In this document: in pieces, positions 22,790-33,960 of the stretch
Position numbering within the stretch: the stretch's first letter is position 1
How the letters are laid out: each line of letters starts with the position of its first letter
Assembly: GCA_000733355.1 (NCBI GenBank)
Contig: JNVV01000012.1
Coordinates: forward strand, 10,851-74,850
Reading direction: 5' to 3'
DNA from: Falciphora oryzae
Lineage: Eukaryota > Ascomycota > Sordariomycetes > Magnaporthales > Magnaporthaceae
Length of the DNA: 64,000 bases
Notes under the pieces: generated by a model
Databases searched by the model: none
What the model saw: only the letters and a program-made list of their open reading frames with translations
Told to the model about the DNA's origin: nothing
Made by a program: the position numbers and the translations under genes

Positions 22790-25070
22790 CTACCTCTTGA
22801 AATCCTCAGCGATGTCGGTATTTTTCCCACTGCTCAAAGGCGCCTCCTCTACATCCTGAAGGTCACTGGTCGGCACGAGCTGCGGCCCGGTGCGGTATGC
22901 CGTCTCACTCTCGACCAGTGGTAAATGCTCCCGTGACGTGGCGGGCATCCACGGGATATCACCGCCCTCGTCGACCTCCCACGGCCCGACTCCTTCGGCT
23001 TCGAACTTTGCCTTCTGCATCATGAACAAATGGCCTTCCTGCCACTCCCGCCGGTGACAGCGGCCCTTGTTGAACTTCTTTTGCAGCCAGAACACGACGC
23101 CGGGGATGCAGCAGAGGTTGACAAGGATGACGACGAGGCCGGCTGCGATCACGGCCGCAACGGGGATGAAGGCGAAGTTGGTATGCTGCAGGTTCCGCTT
23201 GCGCACCCGCGAGCAGACGCTGGCGCTCTCCTCGTCCTCGACTGGCCGCCTCAGAAACTCTGCGAGGCGGAACGTGAGCGGGCTCCCGTTGGCGGCGGGC
23301 ACGGGTATGTCGGGCGGGGACGCGAGCTGGGCGGCCAGGACCTGCATGTTGGCGACGGTGGTGTTGAACATGCTCGCGATCTCGAGCTGCCACTGGTTGT
23401 CGGGCGGCGAGTTGGACAGCACGCGCCGCTCAGCGAGCCCGAGCCGCCCGACTGTGTAGGCGACGAAGTCGAGGGCCCGCAGCACGCGCGTGCCCCGCCT
23501 GATGAAGCCCGCCAGGGACCCGAACCCGTCCCGCTGCAGCAGCTCGTGCACGGCCTTCTGCTGCCTGTTGAGCCGGATGCCGGTGGCGCGGGCGTCGTAG
23601 TCGCCGTAGAAATCGACGCCGATGGAGGCGGGCGCGGAAGTGTTTGCTGACACGCCGCCGAAGGGGGTGCACACGTTATTGCTGCTGCAAATGCGGTGCT
23701 TCTCGGTGCAGGCAATGAATGACGCCGGCATCTGGTCGGCCGTGTAATACCCGCCTGGGCTCGGGCCGCCATTGTACCCCACGGCCGTGGCGCGAAACCA
23801 GGGGTCCTGAACGGGGGTTTGGTACAAGGCCTCGTTGCGGAGGATCACCAGTATGACATCGGCGTCTTTGACGGCGAGCTGCGGAATCGGCTTCCACTCC
23901 TTCTCTTCCGGATCCTCGCGGCTAAAGGCTGGGGAACTCAGTGTACTTTGAGAGCAGTGCTTAACCCATTAGTCTTCTTTTTCAGGGTTGACTCCGTCGG
24001 GGTTCTGGGATAGTTGGCTTACTCGAGATGGTAGGGCGTGTCTGTCGTTTTATTGCTGCTCAGCCACGTGTAGTTTGTTTCACGGCCCGGCCCAAGGTTG
24101 TAAGTTTTATAGAAAACCCCCGTAGCAGGCACTTCCCCCACCTCCGGATCCGGGGGCGGCTTGGCCGTCCAAGAGCTCGAGTAGTTTCCCGTTTTTATCG
24201 GAGCACAGGTCAAGATTCTTTGGTACTTTATGCGGTCCTGGGGTAGAGCGTTGATGCCGAGATGATCGTTGGAATCGATCAGCCCGGTATCCAGCGTCAC
24301 TGCGCCGTTGGGCTGGGCGCAGATGCCACCCCCGAATGGGCATGGCACGTCCACGCGTATAGAAATGGGCACTTTGGTGATTGGGAAGTCCCTGCAGACG
24401 CTTGGTTCCAGGCCGCCAGCAGTCGCTGGGTCGTAGCAGTTCTGGCCGTACTCAGTGGCGCGGTTGTAGGACCACTTCTGCTGGATGGCGGCCGCCTGCG
24501 CAGCTGTTAGGCTCCATGTTCCATTGTTGAAGACGAGAGTTGATACCCGGCCGCATTCTTGGCCGGTTAACAGCACGTCGCCATTCAACAGCTGGATCCT
24601 GGCCGAAAGCAAGGACGAGCCTGCGATCAAGGCGACGAACAAGACGGCGATTGAGACCAGGGCTGTCGTGCCGCGAACAGCGCCCCGCGATTTTCCTCGC
24701 CACGTCCAGGCCAACCTGATCAGCGTCCATGCCGTCGACGCCGCCGTTGTGGTGTTCCGGAGGAGGGCTTGGCACTGGTGGTGGAGTCCAGAGCGAGGGT
24801 GTGGCGTTGACCGGAGCTGGTGGACGAAGAAGTAGACAATGGACCAGAGATGGCCCATGGCCAAGCTCACAAAGAGCGCCAAGGCGGCAATTAGTATGGC
24901 GCCAACATCCTGTGTGACGGTGAGAGTGAGGGTGTTGGCTTGAAGAGAGCCAGCTGCATTAGCGGCTTGCAACGTCTCGACAGACGATTCATTCCCACAA
25001 GGTTCAGATCACTAAGGGTCGACTCACTCTGGTAATTCGTCCACACACCAATGTGAACTGATCCAGACAT
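22790..25070 (-). CDS. Fungal multi-spanning membrane protein of unknown function
   Basis: Exons read on the minus strand are 25070-25028, 24953-24023 and 23936-22790, joining in phase to 706 residues. It begins MSGSVHIGVWTNYQ followed by a TLTLTV segment, the opening typical of a large filamentous-ascomycete membrane-protein family. Hydrophobic spans are near residues 30-60 (AILIAALALFVSLAMG), 110-130 (ALVSIAVLFVALIAG) and in the C-terminal half (IPVAAVIAAGLVVILVNLCC). Between the second and third spans is a large, probably extracytoplasmic, domain with many cysteines and NxS/T sites; a roughly 90-residue acidic tail is predicted cytosolic. No enzymatic motif is seen. These genes often lie near HET genes, as here. 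Confidence 0.75.
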
Positions 25071-25823
25071 TGTTTAGATGCTATAACATCTGCCTGTACT
25101 GTGCGAAATGCAACGACCAAGAGCGAGAATTCTGTGAAGAAGGAAACGGAGAATATAAGAAAACAAAACATCAAGACATGAAAAAATTGGTACGCAGGAT
25201 GCTTACCATCTACCCATTCTGGGGCGGGGCTGCGACCGCCCCCAGGATCATCGCCTCGAGCTCGCACTCGGATCGCTCTGCAATGCGCTAGAGGAGCCTT
25301 TGAGTATCACCATCGTATGTGGCTGTGGTATTGAGAGCAGGGGGCAGTGATGGTATTGCTGGCCTTGCGTGTCAGTGGGGCCTGAAAGGCGAGACGTGAC
25401 CCTAGTATCGCTCGTCGAAAATTGCGCTGCAGTCTTTGACTCTGTTGACGATAGCTTCCAGAATACAACGGTCAGGTCTACACCCGTTCTAACATGGTAT
25501 CCAACATCGCAAGTTGCCGACCTCGCTGCGGTTCTGACATGGAGCACGGCAACACCCCATCAACGTTGTTCCCCCTTGAAGTTAGGTTGTTTTTCAACAC
25601 TCACATTCCCAAAGCGGGCATGCTGACGGCCAAGTTCTCAATGTCCCTGCCCGACGCTGCTTGGCGCTGCTCCTGAATCCCACATGCGCACGCAACCACC
25701 TGCACACAGTTGAGCGAGGGGTGCAGACGTCGGCGGGCCACGATGGCTTTATCTATCAACACCGTTCGTGGAACGACTGCTTTCCCGCCATGATCACTTG
25801 GAATCTGGCGCGTCGTTCACAGC
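25071..25823. promoter_or_regulatory. Divergent intergenic region between the membrane-protein and HET genes
   Basis: This 753-bp region separates two divergent starts (25070 minus, 25824 plus) and should hold both promoters. No other feature was recognised. Confidence 0.5.
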
Positions 25824-27806
25824 ATGGTTGCCATCTCAATATACTCTCCGCTCGATAGCGGGAGGGGGGAGATCCGTGTCCTGGAGCTCCTGGAGCCCAA
25901 CCCGTACGAAGACGATGTATACGCCAGTGTTCAGCTCAGCACCATCTCGCTGGCCAAAGAGAGCCCGCCCTTCTTTGCGGCTCTGTCCTACGTCTGGGGC
26001 GATGCCTCGGTCACCAGGCCCATCTTGCTGAACGGAGCCAGATGGCATGTGACACAGAACCTGGCCGAGGCCCTGAAGCGTCTCACCCGCATCGGCCAAG
26101 AATCGCAGGACCCCAGGCCCGCGGCCTTTCGGGTGTGGGTCGACGCGATCTGCATCAACCAGACCGACCTCGATGAGAGGGCCCGGCAGGTCTCCATGAT
26201 GGGTGATATCTTCGCCTCTGCGAGCCTTGTCTTCTCGTTCCTTGGGACCGATGACTTCATCCCGCTAGCCCTCAGCGGGATGCACATCCTTGCCAAGGGA
26301 ATGGAGACTCTGCCGTGGAGCCTAGGAAGCGACGAGATCGACGAGGCCATGGTGAAATGGCTCCAATGCCAACCCGAGCTTTATGCGGGAGACATATCTC
26401 CCAAAGACCCATCTATCCCCGACACCTACTGGGAAGCCCTGTATGAATTTACTGGGTTGACCTATTGGAGACGGATGTGGATCTTCCAGGAGATGGTTCT
26501 GCCAAAACTGGGGTCGATATTCTTCATCGGTCATGAGGGCCTGATGATAAACGATATCCAGCTTTATCAGGGGCTCAAGCATCTTGAAAGGCTGATTGCC
26601 TTTGTCGGAGCGGCAGAGCGTCCTGCCTTCTGTCCTGAGATAGTTTGGCGACGCCTCCAATCGTTCCGCCCAAGCGCCGAGCGCGTTTCCAAGCAGATCC
26701 TGCCGCCTATCAACTTCCGTGCAATTCTCAACGAGCGATCCCACGCGGCCGTCCGCATAGTGGAATGTATCAACGCCGCCTTTTACCGCACCATCGACGC
26801 GACAGACCCGCGTGACTATTACTACAGTATCATCGGGGCCGCCCGGATCCCGCTCCAGCCATCCTACGAAAACACCAAGCTGATCGAGCACGTCTGCGTC
26901 GACTTCATTGGCGCCTACCTCGAGACAGCGCGCGGCAGCCCCTGGGTCCTGGCCTTCCTTGACGGCGCCGCGGGCTCCACCCAGAATCACGGTATTCCCT
27001 CGTGGGTTCTGCCGCTTCATCTGCCGTCGCGGCGCTCCCTCGCCTGCGCCCACGGCCCCGACGTGTCGTCACTCCGGGTGGTGTTGAGGAATGCTTCACA
27101 TGCCGATGAAGGGGTTTTCGACGACGATACTCGCTCGTCCGACATGGCGGCCTTACCAGAGGTGCGCGGATCGACGCTGCGCGTGCTTGGCGTGCGCGTG
27201 GATGCCGTGAGCTTCACCAGCGACTGGCCGAGTCTCGATTTCCTGCGCGGCACGAGCGCCTTCCTCATCGGCTACGCCCAGCGTCACGGCGGAGTCTACT
27301 CGAAGACAAACCCTCCGATGCCGATCGCAAAGGCCCTTTTGGGAACGCTGATGCAGGATGTGTATGGATACACCTGGGACTTTGCCAAGGGTTTGGAGAT
27401 CCTCAGGGCCGTGACTACTGAGAAGTCCCAAGCCTGGGAGGATATCATGAAGGCGTACGCCGCCGAGCAGCCATCTGGTGTTGCTCTGGCTGAAGCCGGG
27501 GGAGCCCCGAGGGACCTGGGCGAAGTGGCTGAATTCGAAGAGTTCAGAAACAAATACATCAGGACTGTGCAAGGCCACGTCTTTGAAACGGCTCAGGGAT
27601 ACCTCGGCATCGCGCCCCCAGACGCTCGGCTTGGTGACGAGGTCTGTGTCATCCGCGGCTATGATTATCCGGTCCTGCTACGGCCAACGGGCAACAACCA
27701 ACACGTGTTTGTTGGAGCGTGCTGGGTAACGGGACTGATTTTCGGAGAGGCAAAGAAGCTTGTAGATAGCAGAAAAGTGACACCCGAAGTCCTTGAGCTG
27801 GTGTAA
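25824..27806 (+). CDS. HET-domain (heterokaryon incompatibility) protein
   Basis: A single uninterrupted 660-residue frame. The HET core spans roughly residues 45-190: FAALSYVWGDAS (HET motif 1), VWVDAICINQTDLDERARQV (motif 2) and further conserved segments such as YWRRMWIFQEM and RDYYYSIIG. Known for the family: HET domains act as cell-death effectors in allorecognition. There is no NACHT, WD40 or other sensor domain, and the C-terminal region (about 400-660) has no recognisable domain. It starts at the ATG at 25824 (MVAISIYSPLDSG), which opens directly into the usual Y-x-P-L leader of HET proteins. It is convergent with a second HET gene, with 147 bp between their stops. Confidence 0.9.
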   Translation: MVAISIYSPLDSGRGEIRVLELLEPNPYEDDVYASVQLSTISLAKESPPFFAALSYVWGDASVTRPILLNGARWHVTQNLAEALKRLTRIGQESQDPRPAAFRVWVDAICINQTDLDERARQVSMMGDIFASASLVFSFLGTDDFIPLALSGMHILAKGMETLPWSLGSDEIDEAMVKWLQCQPELYAGDISPKDPSIPDTYWEALYEFTGLTYWRRMWIFQEMVLPKLGSIFFIGHEGLMINDIQLYQGLKHLERLIAFVGAAERPAFCPEIVWRRLQSFRPSAERVSKQILPPINFRAILNERSHAAVRIVECINAAFYRTIDATDPRDYYYSIIGAARIPLQPSYENTKLIEHVCVDFIGAYLETARGSPWVLAFLDGAAGSTQNHGIPSWVLPLHLPSRRSLACAHGPDVSSLRVVLRNASHADEGVFDDDTRSSDMAALPEVRGSTLRVLGVRVDAVSFTSDWPSLDFLRGTSAFLIGYAQRHGGVYSKTNPPMPIAKALLGTLMQDVYGYTWDFAKGLEILRAVTTEKSQAWEDIMKAYAAEQPSGVALAEAGGAPRDLGEVAEFEEFRNKYIRTVQGHVFETAQGYLGIAPPDARLGDEVCVIRGYDYPVLLRPTGNNQHVFVGACWVTGLIFGEAKKLVDSRKVTPEVLELV

Positions 27807-27953
27807 TCTTGGCAGGCGCCTCAGACCTAATCCATTCCCACAGATGTCTCTCATTGGAATCCCATAAGGCGCTGATCTCCCCCCGAACCGACCTCCTCGC
27901 TTGGGGCGGCCTCACGATCCAAGACCCCTAGGTGCCGGTGTAGTACCTCGGGC

Positions 27954-30520
27954 CTACACCAGCCACAAATCTCTCTCGTTGGCCTTCTTAAACAAAGCGC
28001 CGACGTCGTTTCCAAACAGCCTGCCCACCCCAACCCTCTCGAAACAGTCCTGCGGTCCATAGCCCGGGACCGTCTTCTGCGCCAGATACAGCACACTGTG
28101 GGCTGTCTGGTAGGTCGAGAAATTGCCAAAGCCGTAGCCACCGATCACCTTGGGCATGGCCTCGACCGCCAGGGCAAACAGAACGGCGTGTTGTTGCTGG
28201 GCCGCTGCTGCTGCGGGTTGATAATCTGGGTGCTCGAGAGAAGCCCACCCAACAATAAAGTCGGGCTCGTCGCTGGTCGTCACGCGCCGCCACAGCTCAC
28301 GATGTGAAGCATGCGCGGTTCGGTTTGTGAGGTTCTCCGTGGCGCTCAAGTCCTCCTCGCTCGCGAACAAGTCGTGGACGAACACTTCGATCAAACGCCC
28401 GCGCAGACCAAGGATAAAGAATTGGTCGTACCTTTTCTGGGCCTCGGCCGGCCCAGGGTTCAGAGAACCTTCAGGCGACGGCACGCCTTCAAACAGTGGC
28501 CTCCACTCGTTGTCGGAGTCCACAGGGGGTCTGACGTGCACTGCCCTGGCGCCGACAAAGCTGCATTCGAGTTTGGGGTTTTGCGGATCGGTCTCGTCGT
28601 CCTGCCGAGTCCACCGAATCGCCATACCTTTGCCCGTGGCACCGGGCCCATCTTCTCTGTCTTTGCCTTTGTCTGTGGCACTGGGCCTATCGTCTTTGTT
28701 TTTGCTTTTTACGAGCTCCTGCATGGACACCCACGACCACGTGGGGAAACTTCGTACCCTAGCGCCTCGCCCGGGGACGGTCGGTGCTTGCTCCCACAGC
28801 AGCCCCTGGATGTGGTTATACCACAGCCCGCAGATATACGGAGATTTGCCGGCCGCGTTCGATCCATCGTAGATCCATTCGTTTTTCTCCAAAAGGGTTT
28901 GCACCGCGTCCTCGAATTCCTTGGCGATCCCTGCCAGAGCCACCAGACGGTCCTTTTCCATGTAAGTCAGCTCCAGACCCGAGTAAGACTCCACAATCTC
29001 CTTCCACGTGCCTAGGACCCGGCTGGCGTCGTCTAGCGGGGAGTTGATGGTACCGCGCATCAGGAGCTCCATGTGGATATTTTCCCTTCTGCCACTGCTG
29101 CCGCCACCGAGCAGCTGGGCGCGGTTGCTAACGAGCAGGGTCGGCGTGGCGGTGCGACATTGGGCGAAGGCGCCGCGGCAGGTGAAGGTGAGGAGCCGAC
29201 GACTGAGGTACCATTCCTGGAAAACCCAGCCGCGCCGCAAGAGAGGGCTGCGGTCGGTGTTGTGCATGTAATCCCTGGCTATTGCCTGCTCGTCAACGCA
29301 TTGCAGATAAAAGTGGCCCCTTTGATCGCCGTCGCGGTCCCGGTAAGGAAGGCGGCTTAGCGGGGCAGGCTCTTGCGCTTCTGGCTGACCGAAAAGCCCC
29401 CTGAGACCTATCTCGCGCCCGTTCCCGGACCGTCCGTCGGGTTCATTCGCGGACGGCCTTGCCGTGGCCACAATGGTCAGCCACGCATTCTGGTAATAGT
29501 CAGCCATTTTTAACGATTCGCGAGCCCAATCGGTACCGCTATCTTGGATGATGCAGATAGAGTCGATCCAGATGTAGCGGATCCCTTGCGTGATCGCGAC
29601 GTAGGCCGCGTCGTGGAAGAGCTTGGGGCCACAGCAGGCCTGCTTCTGCGATTCGTAATTGGCTGTTGTGGTTTTGAAAACTTCTGTCGCCTCCTCCCAC
29701 CGGTGGCTGAGCGCAATGTACGTGCCAAACCTCCCCTCCGTTTCTTGCAGGACTAGGCTCGGTCGACTCTCGTCCTCGCCGGGCAGGATCTCAATGCAAC
29801 GGGTCGGGAGCGGGACGGCTCCGCTACCGATGACGTGGCGGCGGGATCTGGAGAGTTTGCACATGGTGTGTTCGCGACAGCATGTCTCGTGCCAATTCTT
29901 CAACGCCCCCGCATGGTACGATGTCCAGGAATGAGTTTTAGGCTTGAAGCCGCCTGTTATGTCTCCGGACGAGTATGCAGGTGTGCCTGATCCAACAGTT
30001 AGCGAAGGAAGGCAAGCCAGACTAAAGTGTTTATTGATTGTAGATAGACATGCCTACCTGGGTCTGCAGCCACCATAACGGTGATCCTCGGCCCCCGTTC
30101 GTTGAACGAATCTTGCCACGGAACAACGGAAACATATGCCTCAAGCTCGCAGATATCCATGCCGGGCTGTCCCTGCCGCTCCGAGCTATCGCGATAGCCT
30201 CTGTTGGCGCGCAGGAACACCCGGGGGGGCCAGCTCCACCACAGCGATACGGTAGCGGATGGGCGGGCCAGCCCAACCTCATTACCAGGCAATGACGCCT
30301 CGCCCGCAGCCTCACGCATGACCCCGTGGAGCAGCGAGCGGTGTAAAGAATGCCCCCGCGAGTTGACTCGAAGGTTCCGCAGGACGAGGCCGCAGAAGGG
30401 GCAGCCTTCTTGTGCGCTACGCGCGACATCCATAACGCGATAGCCCCGCGGAACGCATGCCTCCTGTCGAAATGCCTGGATGTCGAACCTCTCGCAACGC
30501 GTGCATAGGTTATCGGCCAT
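27954..30520 (-). CDS. HET-domain protein with N-terminal cysteine-rich module
   Basis: Exons read on the minus strand are 30520-30058 and 29986-27954 (donor GTAGGC, branch GCTAACTG, acceptor ATCAG), in phase, 831 residues. The N-terminus has CTRC (residues 5-8) and CPFCGLVL, the paired CxxC module common at the start of long HET proteins. The HET domain holds YIALSHRWEEA, YIWIDSICIIQDSGTDW and a long FxSRGWxFQE-like segment (LRRGWVFQEWYLSRRLL). C-terminal parts (TWSWVSMQ, IVGWASLEHPD) match the ends of this subfamily. It should be cytosolic and act as an incompatibility or cell-death effector. The start ATG at 30520 precedes ADNLCTRC directly. Confidence 0.88.
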
Positions 30521-30858
30521 CTTCTCAATAAGTTTCTCTGTGGATAGGATATCTACGAACTGGCTGGGGTCAAAGCTATTGGGTGGCTTCTTTTGAGGGC
30601 GTGGAATTTGCTACCGCACTTTTTGAGACTGGCGGTCAAGGACTTCGCGTGCTTTTCTCCGAGATGGCAGTGAGCTACCAGAAATAAAAAAAAAAGGCTT
30701 GCGCCCTCGGCTAAAACGGTTGCCGTCGTTGTTGTGTTGAAAAGAGGAGAAAAAAATTGGGGGGGGGGGGGGGGATTTGCGTTTTTTTTTGGCTACCCAA
30801 CTGTATACAGCTCGATACTCCGTCAACACCTATTAACGCGCTAAGCCTTCCATTCACC
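30521..30858. promoter_or_regulatory. Divergent region between HET gene and membrane-protein gene
   Basis: This 338-bp region separates the two starts. It contains an A11 run near 30685 and a G16 run at 30759-30774 followed by T9 about 10 bp later. No other feature was recognised. Confidence 0.5.
30759..30774 (+). repeat. Poly(G) tract of 16
   Basis: Sixteen consecutive G residues lie about 85 bp upstream of the ATG at 30859. Such a run can form a G-quadruplex and is also a common sequencing-length error. Confidence 0.8.
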
Positions 30859-32198
30859 ATGAACCTTTTCAACCGCATTACCTCTAACTCCTCGTTCTCC
30901 CCGTGCTTTGTTCTTTTAACTTGTGCGAGGTTTATCGTCTTGGTCATTATGATCGGCGAGATGGCAAAAATGGGACAGCAGAATGCAGCGTGGTTCCTCG
31001 GTGCCCTCTCTTGTCTGGTTCTTGCTGAAGCCACCTCTAGCTCCGACTTTTTCTGGCGAGAACGGACACCCGTACGGTACAAGGCTATGCTGATCATGGC
31101 CCTGAGCCTGTCCCAGCTGGTCCTTCTTGGAGTCACCCTCACGAACATTTGGAAACGCTTTTTCCTCGCTCAAGAGCCAGTTTTCCCGAACACGACACCA
31201 CCGCCTGGCGAGATAACTACTCCACTCAACGTCATAGTGCTTGTCTTGACTGTTCTAGACTCTCTCTTGTGGCTCTACATAGTGCTCATGCTGTCATGGT
31301 TGGCGCCCCCTGTCAAGAGGCAGACCAAATCCTGTGGCGAACCGGTCATCCATCAGAAGCGGTTCCTCGAGGTGTTAGACTTCTCCTCGGCAGCGGCGGC
31401 CACGGCCGCCGTGGAATTGATGCCTTATATTAGAGAGGAGGGTTCACTGGCAAGTCTGTTTGCCAGTCAGCTCCCCGTCTCTGTCCCTCGCGAGGAGCGA
31501 AACAGTCAGGTGCGCTTTTACCTGCATTCCATACCTACTTGACTACACAATCGACCACCTAATTAACATGGCATGCGCCAGGAGTCGCCCGAGCTCAATG
31601 AACAGGATGATTTTCGGCCAAACCTAGCAACAGCCACTGAGCAACACCCGGTCCATGACACAGGACCGAGGCTCAAACGCTCGGCCAGGTACTGGGCGTC
31701 GAGACGGCGACGGCGGTACATTTGGACCGGCTGGCCTGCCATCTACATCTCCACGCCGGTAGTGGTGATCCTCAGCGGCGTGGTTCTGTTGGTTCCTTGG
31801 TTGCGTCTTGGCCTCCACCCATATGCTGTCCAGCTCTCCTTGTATCCGGACTAGGTTCCTTTATTCACGGTGACTGGCCCGATTCATAATCGCAGTGCTG
31901 ACTTTACTGATCCAGGGTGTGCTTCGGCCTTCAGCTTTCTTCGGCCTGGACATCTGCCCTGTTGCCAGCCCTTGGTCTCTTATACATCCTTCGCGGGCCA
32001 CGGGACTCCGAACTCATCGAAAAGGCCTGCTTGGGTCCCATAGTCTTTCTTGGATCAGTCACCATGAACCTGATAGCTATTTTTGTGCCCGCAATATGCT
32101 ATCTCATTACCACGTCAGGCAATTATCTCCCCTTTGCATTTACCTTTTTCGGCTTATTTATGCTCTTTGGATTTTGCATTTTCCCTCTATGGGGTTAG
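30859..32198 (+). CDS. Small multi-spanning membrane protein, function unknown
   Basis: Exons 30859-31509, 31582-31841 and 31916-32198 join in phase to 397 residues. Hydrophobic spans are seen at CARFIVLVIMIGEMA, WFLGALSCLVLAEA, ALSLSQLVLLGVTLT and VIVLVLTVLDSLLWLYIVL in the first exon, then ISTPVVVILSGVVLLVPW, SAWTSALLPALGLLYIL, FLGSVTMNLIAIFVPAICYL and LPFAFTFFGLFMLFGFC. A soluble loop of about 100 residues follows the fourth span. I recognise no family motif; it looks like the orphan polytopic proteins of fungal accessory regions. The second donor (GTATCC) is slightly off consensus. Confidence 0.65.
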
Positions 32199-32700
32199 CA
32201 TGTAAACAAAGGTGTTCGTTAAGGACCCATAACTTATTATTTTCCGTTGAACAAAGTCGCTGTCTCCGCAAGGCACACAACCATTTGTCATAGTGCGACC
32301 TTCGATGCTATTCTATACGTCCTCGTAGTTTTTTCGGCCCAGTGAAGGCCTGATAACAACCCACGTCTTTGATGTGTAGATGAAATCTATACATACACAT
32401 AGTCAAAAGGAGGGGTCTCTCGCAATAGTAGAAGAAAGAATGAGACCCCCCATCGCTCCCTCCGACATTTAATCCATGAATCATCGCCCATTCATTGCTC
32501 GTGTGTAACACCCAGTGATGTAACGACAAATTGGAAAGATCCAGAGGAGAGAGGGGCAGCATGGTGCTTGGCAACGCGACATTGCAAGATCAGAGACACA
32601 TCCTAAACAACAATATGCGAAGACATGATTAGGAATATATGTAGCGAGTGTATCTAATAGGAAACCCAGGAGAAAAGACAGTTAATACAGAGGGCATCCC
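32199..32700. other. Intergenic region at the accessory/core boundary
   Basis: This 502-bp convergent spacer follows the last accessory gene and precedes the first conserved gene. It is AT-rich and holds nothing else recognisable. Confidence 0.5.
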
Positions 32701-33960
32701 TTAGCCAAAGACTTTGAGGAACCCCCAGATGAAGAAGCCGGATAGCGCCGGAATGGTGAGGTTGTCGTCCCAGCCGAAAACGTCGACCACCTCGCTGGCG
32801 GCCGCAACGAAGCCAGACCAAAGGCTCATGATGCCAAGCGCTACCGGGCCGGACACGGTTGCCTGGCTAACGGACAGGCCGAGAGGCTCCGCGACAGCAG
32901 GGGGCAAGGACAGCGTGCCCCTGAACATGAAGCCTTCGTCACCGGGCAGCGGGCCGTATGTGGGCACGAGCCAGCCCCAGAACGAGGCGGCAGTGGCGAC
33001 GCCGACCAGGAAAGCGGCCGAGGAGCCGGCAAGGGATTTGCCGCGGCGAATGCGAGGGGTGTAGGCGCCGTAGAGACGGCCAAAAGTGCTCGCGGCGGTG
33101 TCGCACCAGCTAAGCAGGAGAGTGCCGACGACGCCGACGTCCTTGGGGAAGCAGTAGAGCACGATCAGGGCGCCGAGAAGATAGAAGATGACGCCGTTGT
33201 AGCCCGAAAACTCAGACTCGCGCATCAGTGCGCCCAGAACCGAGACGTAGAGGCGGTTGAAGCCCGGGTAGTGGTGACGGAGCAGGTCGACGGCCGAGAT
33301 GGGCACCAGCGCTGCCAGGAGCCACGGCCACACGGCATCGGCCTGTGTGCCGCGCAGGTACAGCCACACCACCACGAAGCCGATCGAGACGTGCAGCAGC
33401 TTGCGCGGCACCTCATGCTTGTGGACAAAGGTGCGCCAGTGCCGGTGGATGGGGATCAGTCCAAGCGGAGACGGGCTTCGGCTGAAGTCGCGCCAGCTCC
33501 AGTATGAGGTCGACGACGGGGCGGCAGTCGTCGGTGGTGCGAGGTGACCGTTGGTCTTGATGGCGGGGAGAACAGGGGCTCCACTGGTGGCGCTGCCGTT
33601 GCTCTTCTTTTCACCGGTGGCGTCTTCAGGGGTCGGCGCAAGTGTTGTGGCCTTTGTTTTACTGACTTTGGTCGCCTTGACGCTATTCGTCGACGTCAGC
33701 GGCGCGATGCGGCGCGACTTGATGGGGCTGCGGCTCCGTGTGCGGGATCTTCGGACATCCGGGTTGCTCTCATATTCATCCTCGTCGATGTCCTCCTCGA
33801 CGGGCTGCGGGGTCGACAGCCGCTTGCGAGCGGCTGACCTCGTCGTTGGCCCAAAGTATGAGTCCTGAGAGGAGGCCTGATCATCCTGTAGCCTCTCAGA
33901 TGGTGTAGGACTCGGCGAGATGACACGGGTGGTCGGCGGCCTCTTGGCGACAGCAGACAT
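32701..33960 (-). CDS. dgk1: CTP-dependent diacylglycerol kinase, Dgk1-like
   Basis: A single 419-residue frame. Residues about 1-165 are Ser/Pro/Arg-rich and disordered. The catalytic membrane domain follows with VPRKLLHVSIGF (the RKxxH signature near residue 190), then several spans and the conserved SWCDTAASTFGRLYG, RRGKSLAGSSAAFLVG and DDNLTIPALSGF motifs of the Dgk1/dolichol-kinase CTP-transferase family. Dgk1 phosphorylates diacylglycerol to phosphatidate with CTP at the ER/nuclear envelope, opposing the Pah1 phosphatase. The extra length relative to the yeast enzyme (about 290 residues) is in the N-terminal tail. It starts at the ATG at 33960. Confidence 0.88.
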   Translation of the reverse strand: MSAVAKRPPTTRVISPSPTPSERLQDDQASSQDSYFGPTTRSAARKRLSTPQPVEEDIDEDEYESNPDVRRSRTRSRSPIKSRRIAPLTSTNSVKATKVSKTKATTLAPTPEDATGEKKSNGSATSGAPVLPAIKTNGHLAPPTTAAPSSTSYWSWRDFSRSPSPLGLIPIHRHWRTFVHKHEVPRKLLHVSIGFVVVWLYLRGTQADAVWPWLLAALVPISAVDLLRHHYPGFNRLYVSVLGALMRESEFSGYNGVIFYLLGALIVLYCFPKDVGVVGTLLLSWCDTAASTFGRLYGAYTPRIRRGKSLAGSSAAFLVGVATAASFWGWLVPTYGPLPGDEGFMFRGTLSLPPAVAEPLGLSVSQATVSGPVALGIMSLWSGFVAAASEVVDVFGWDDNLTIPALSGFFIWGFLKVFG

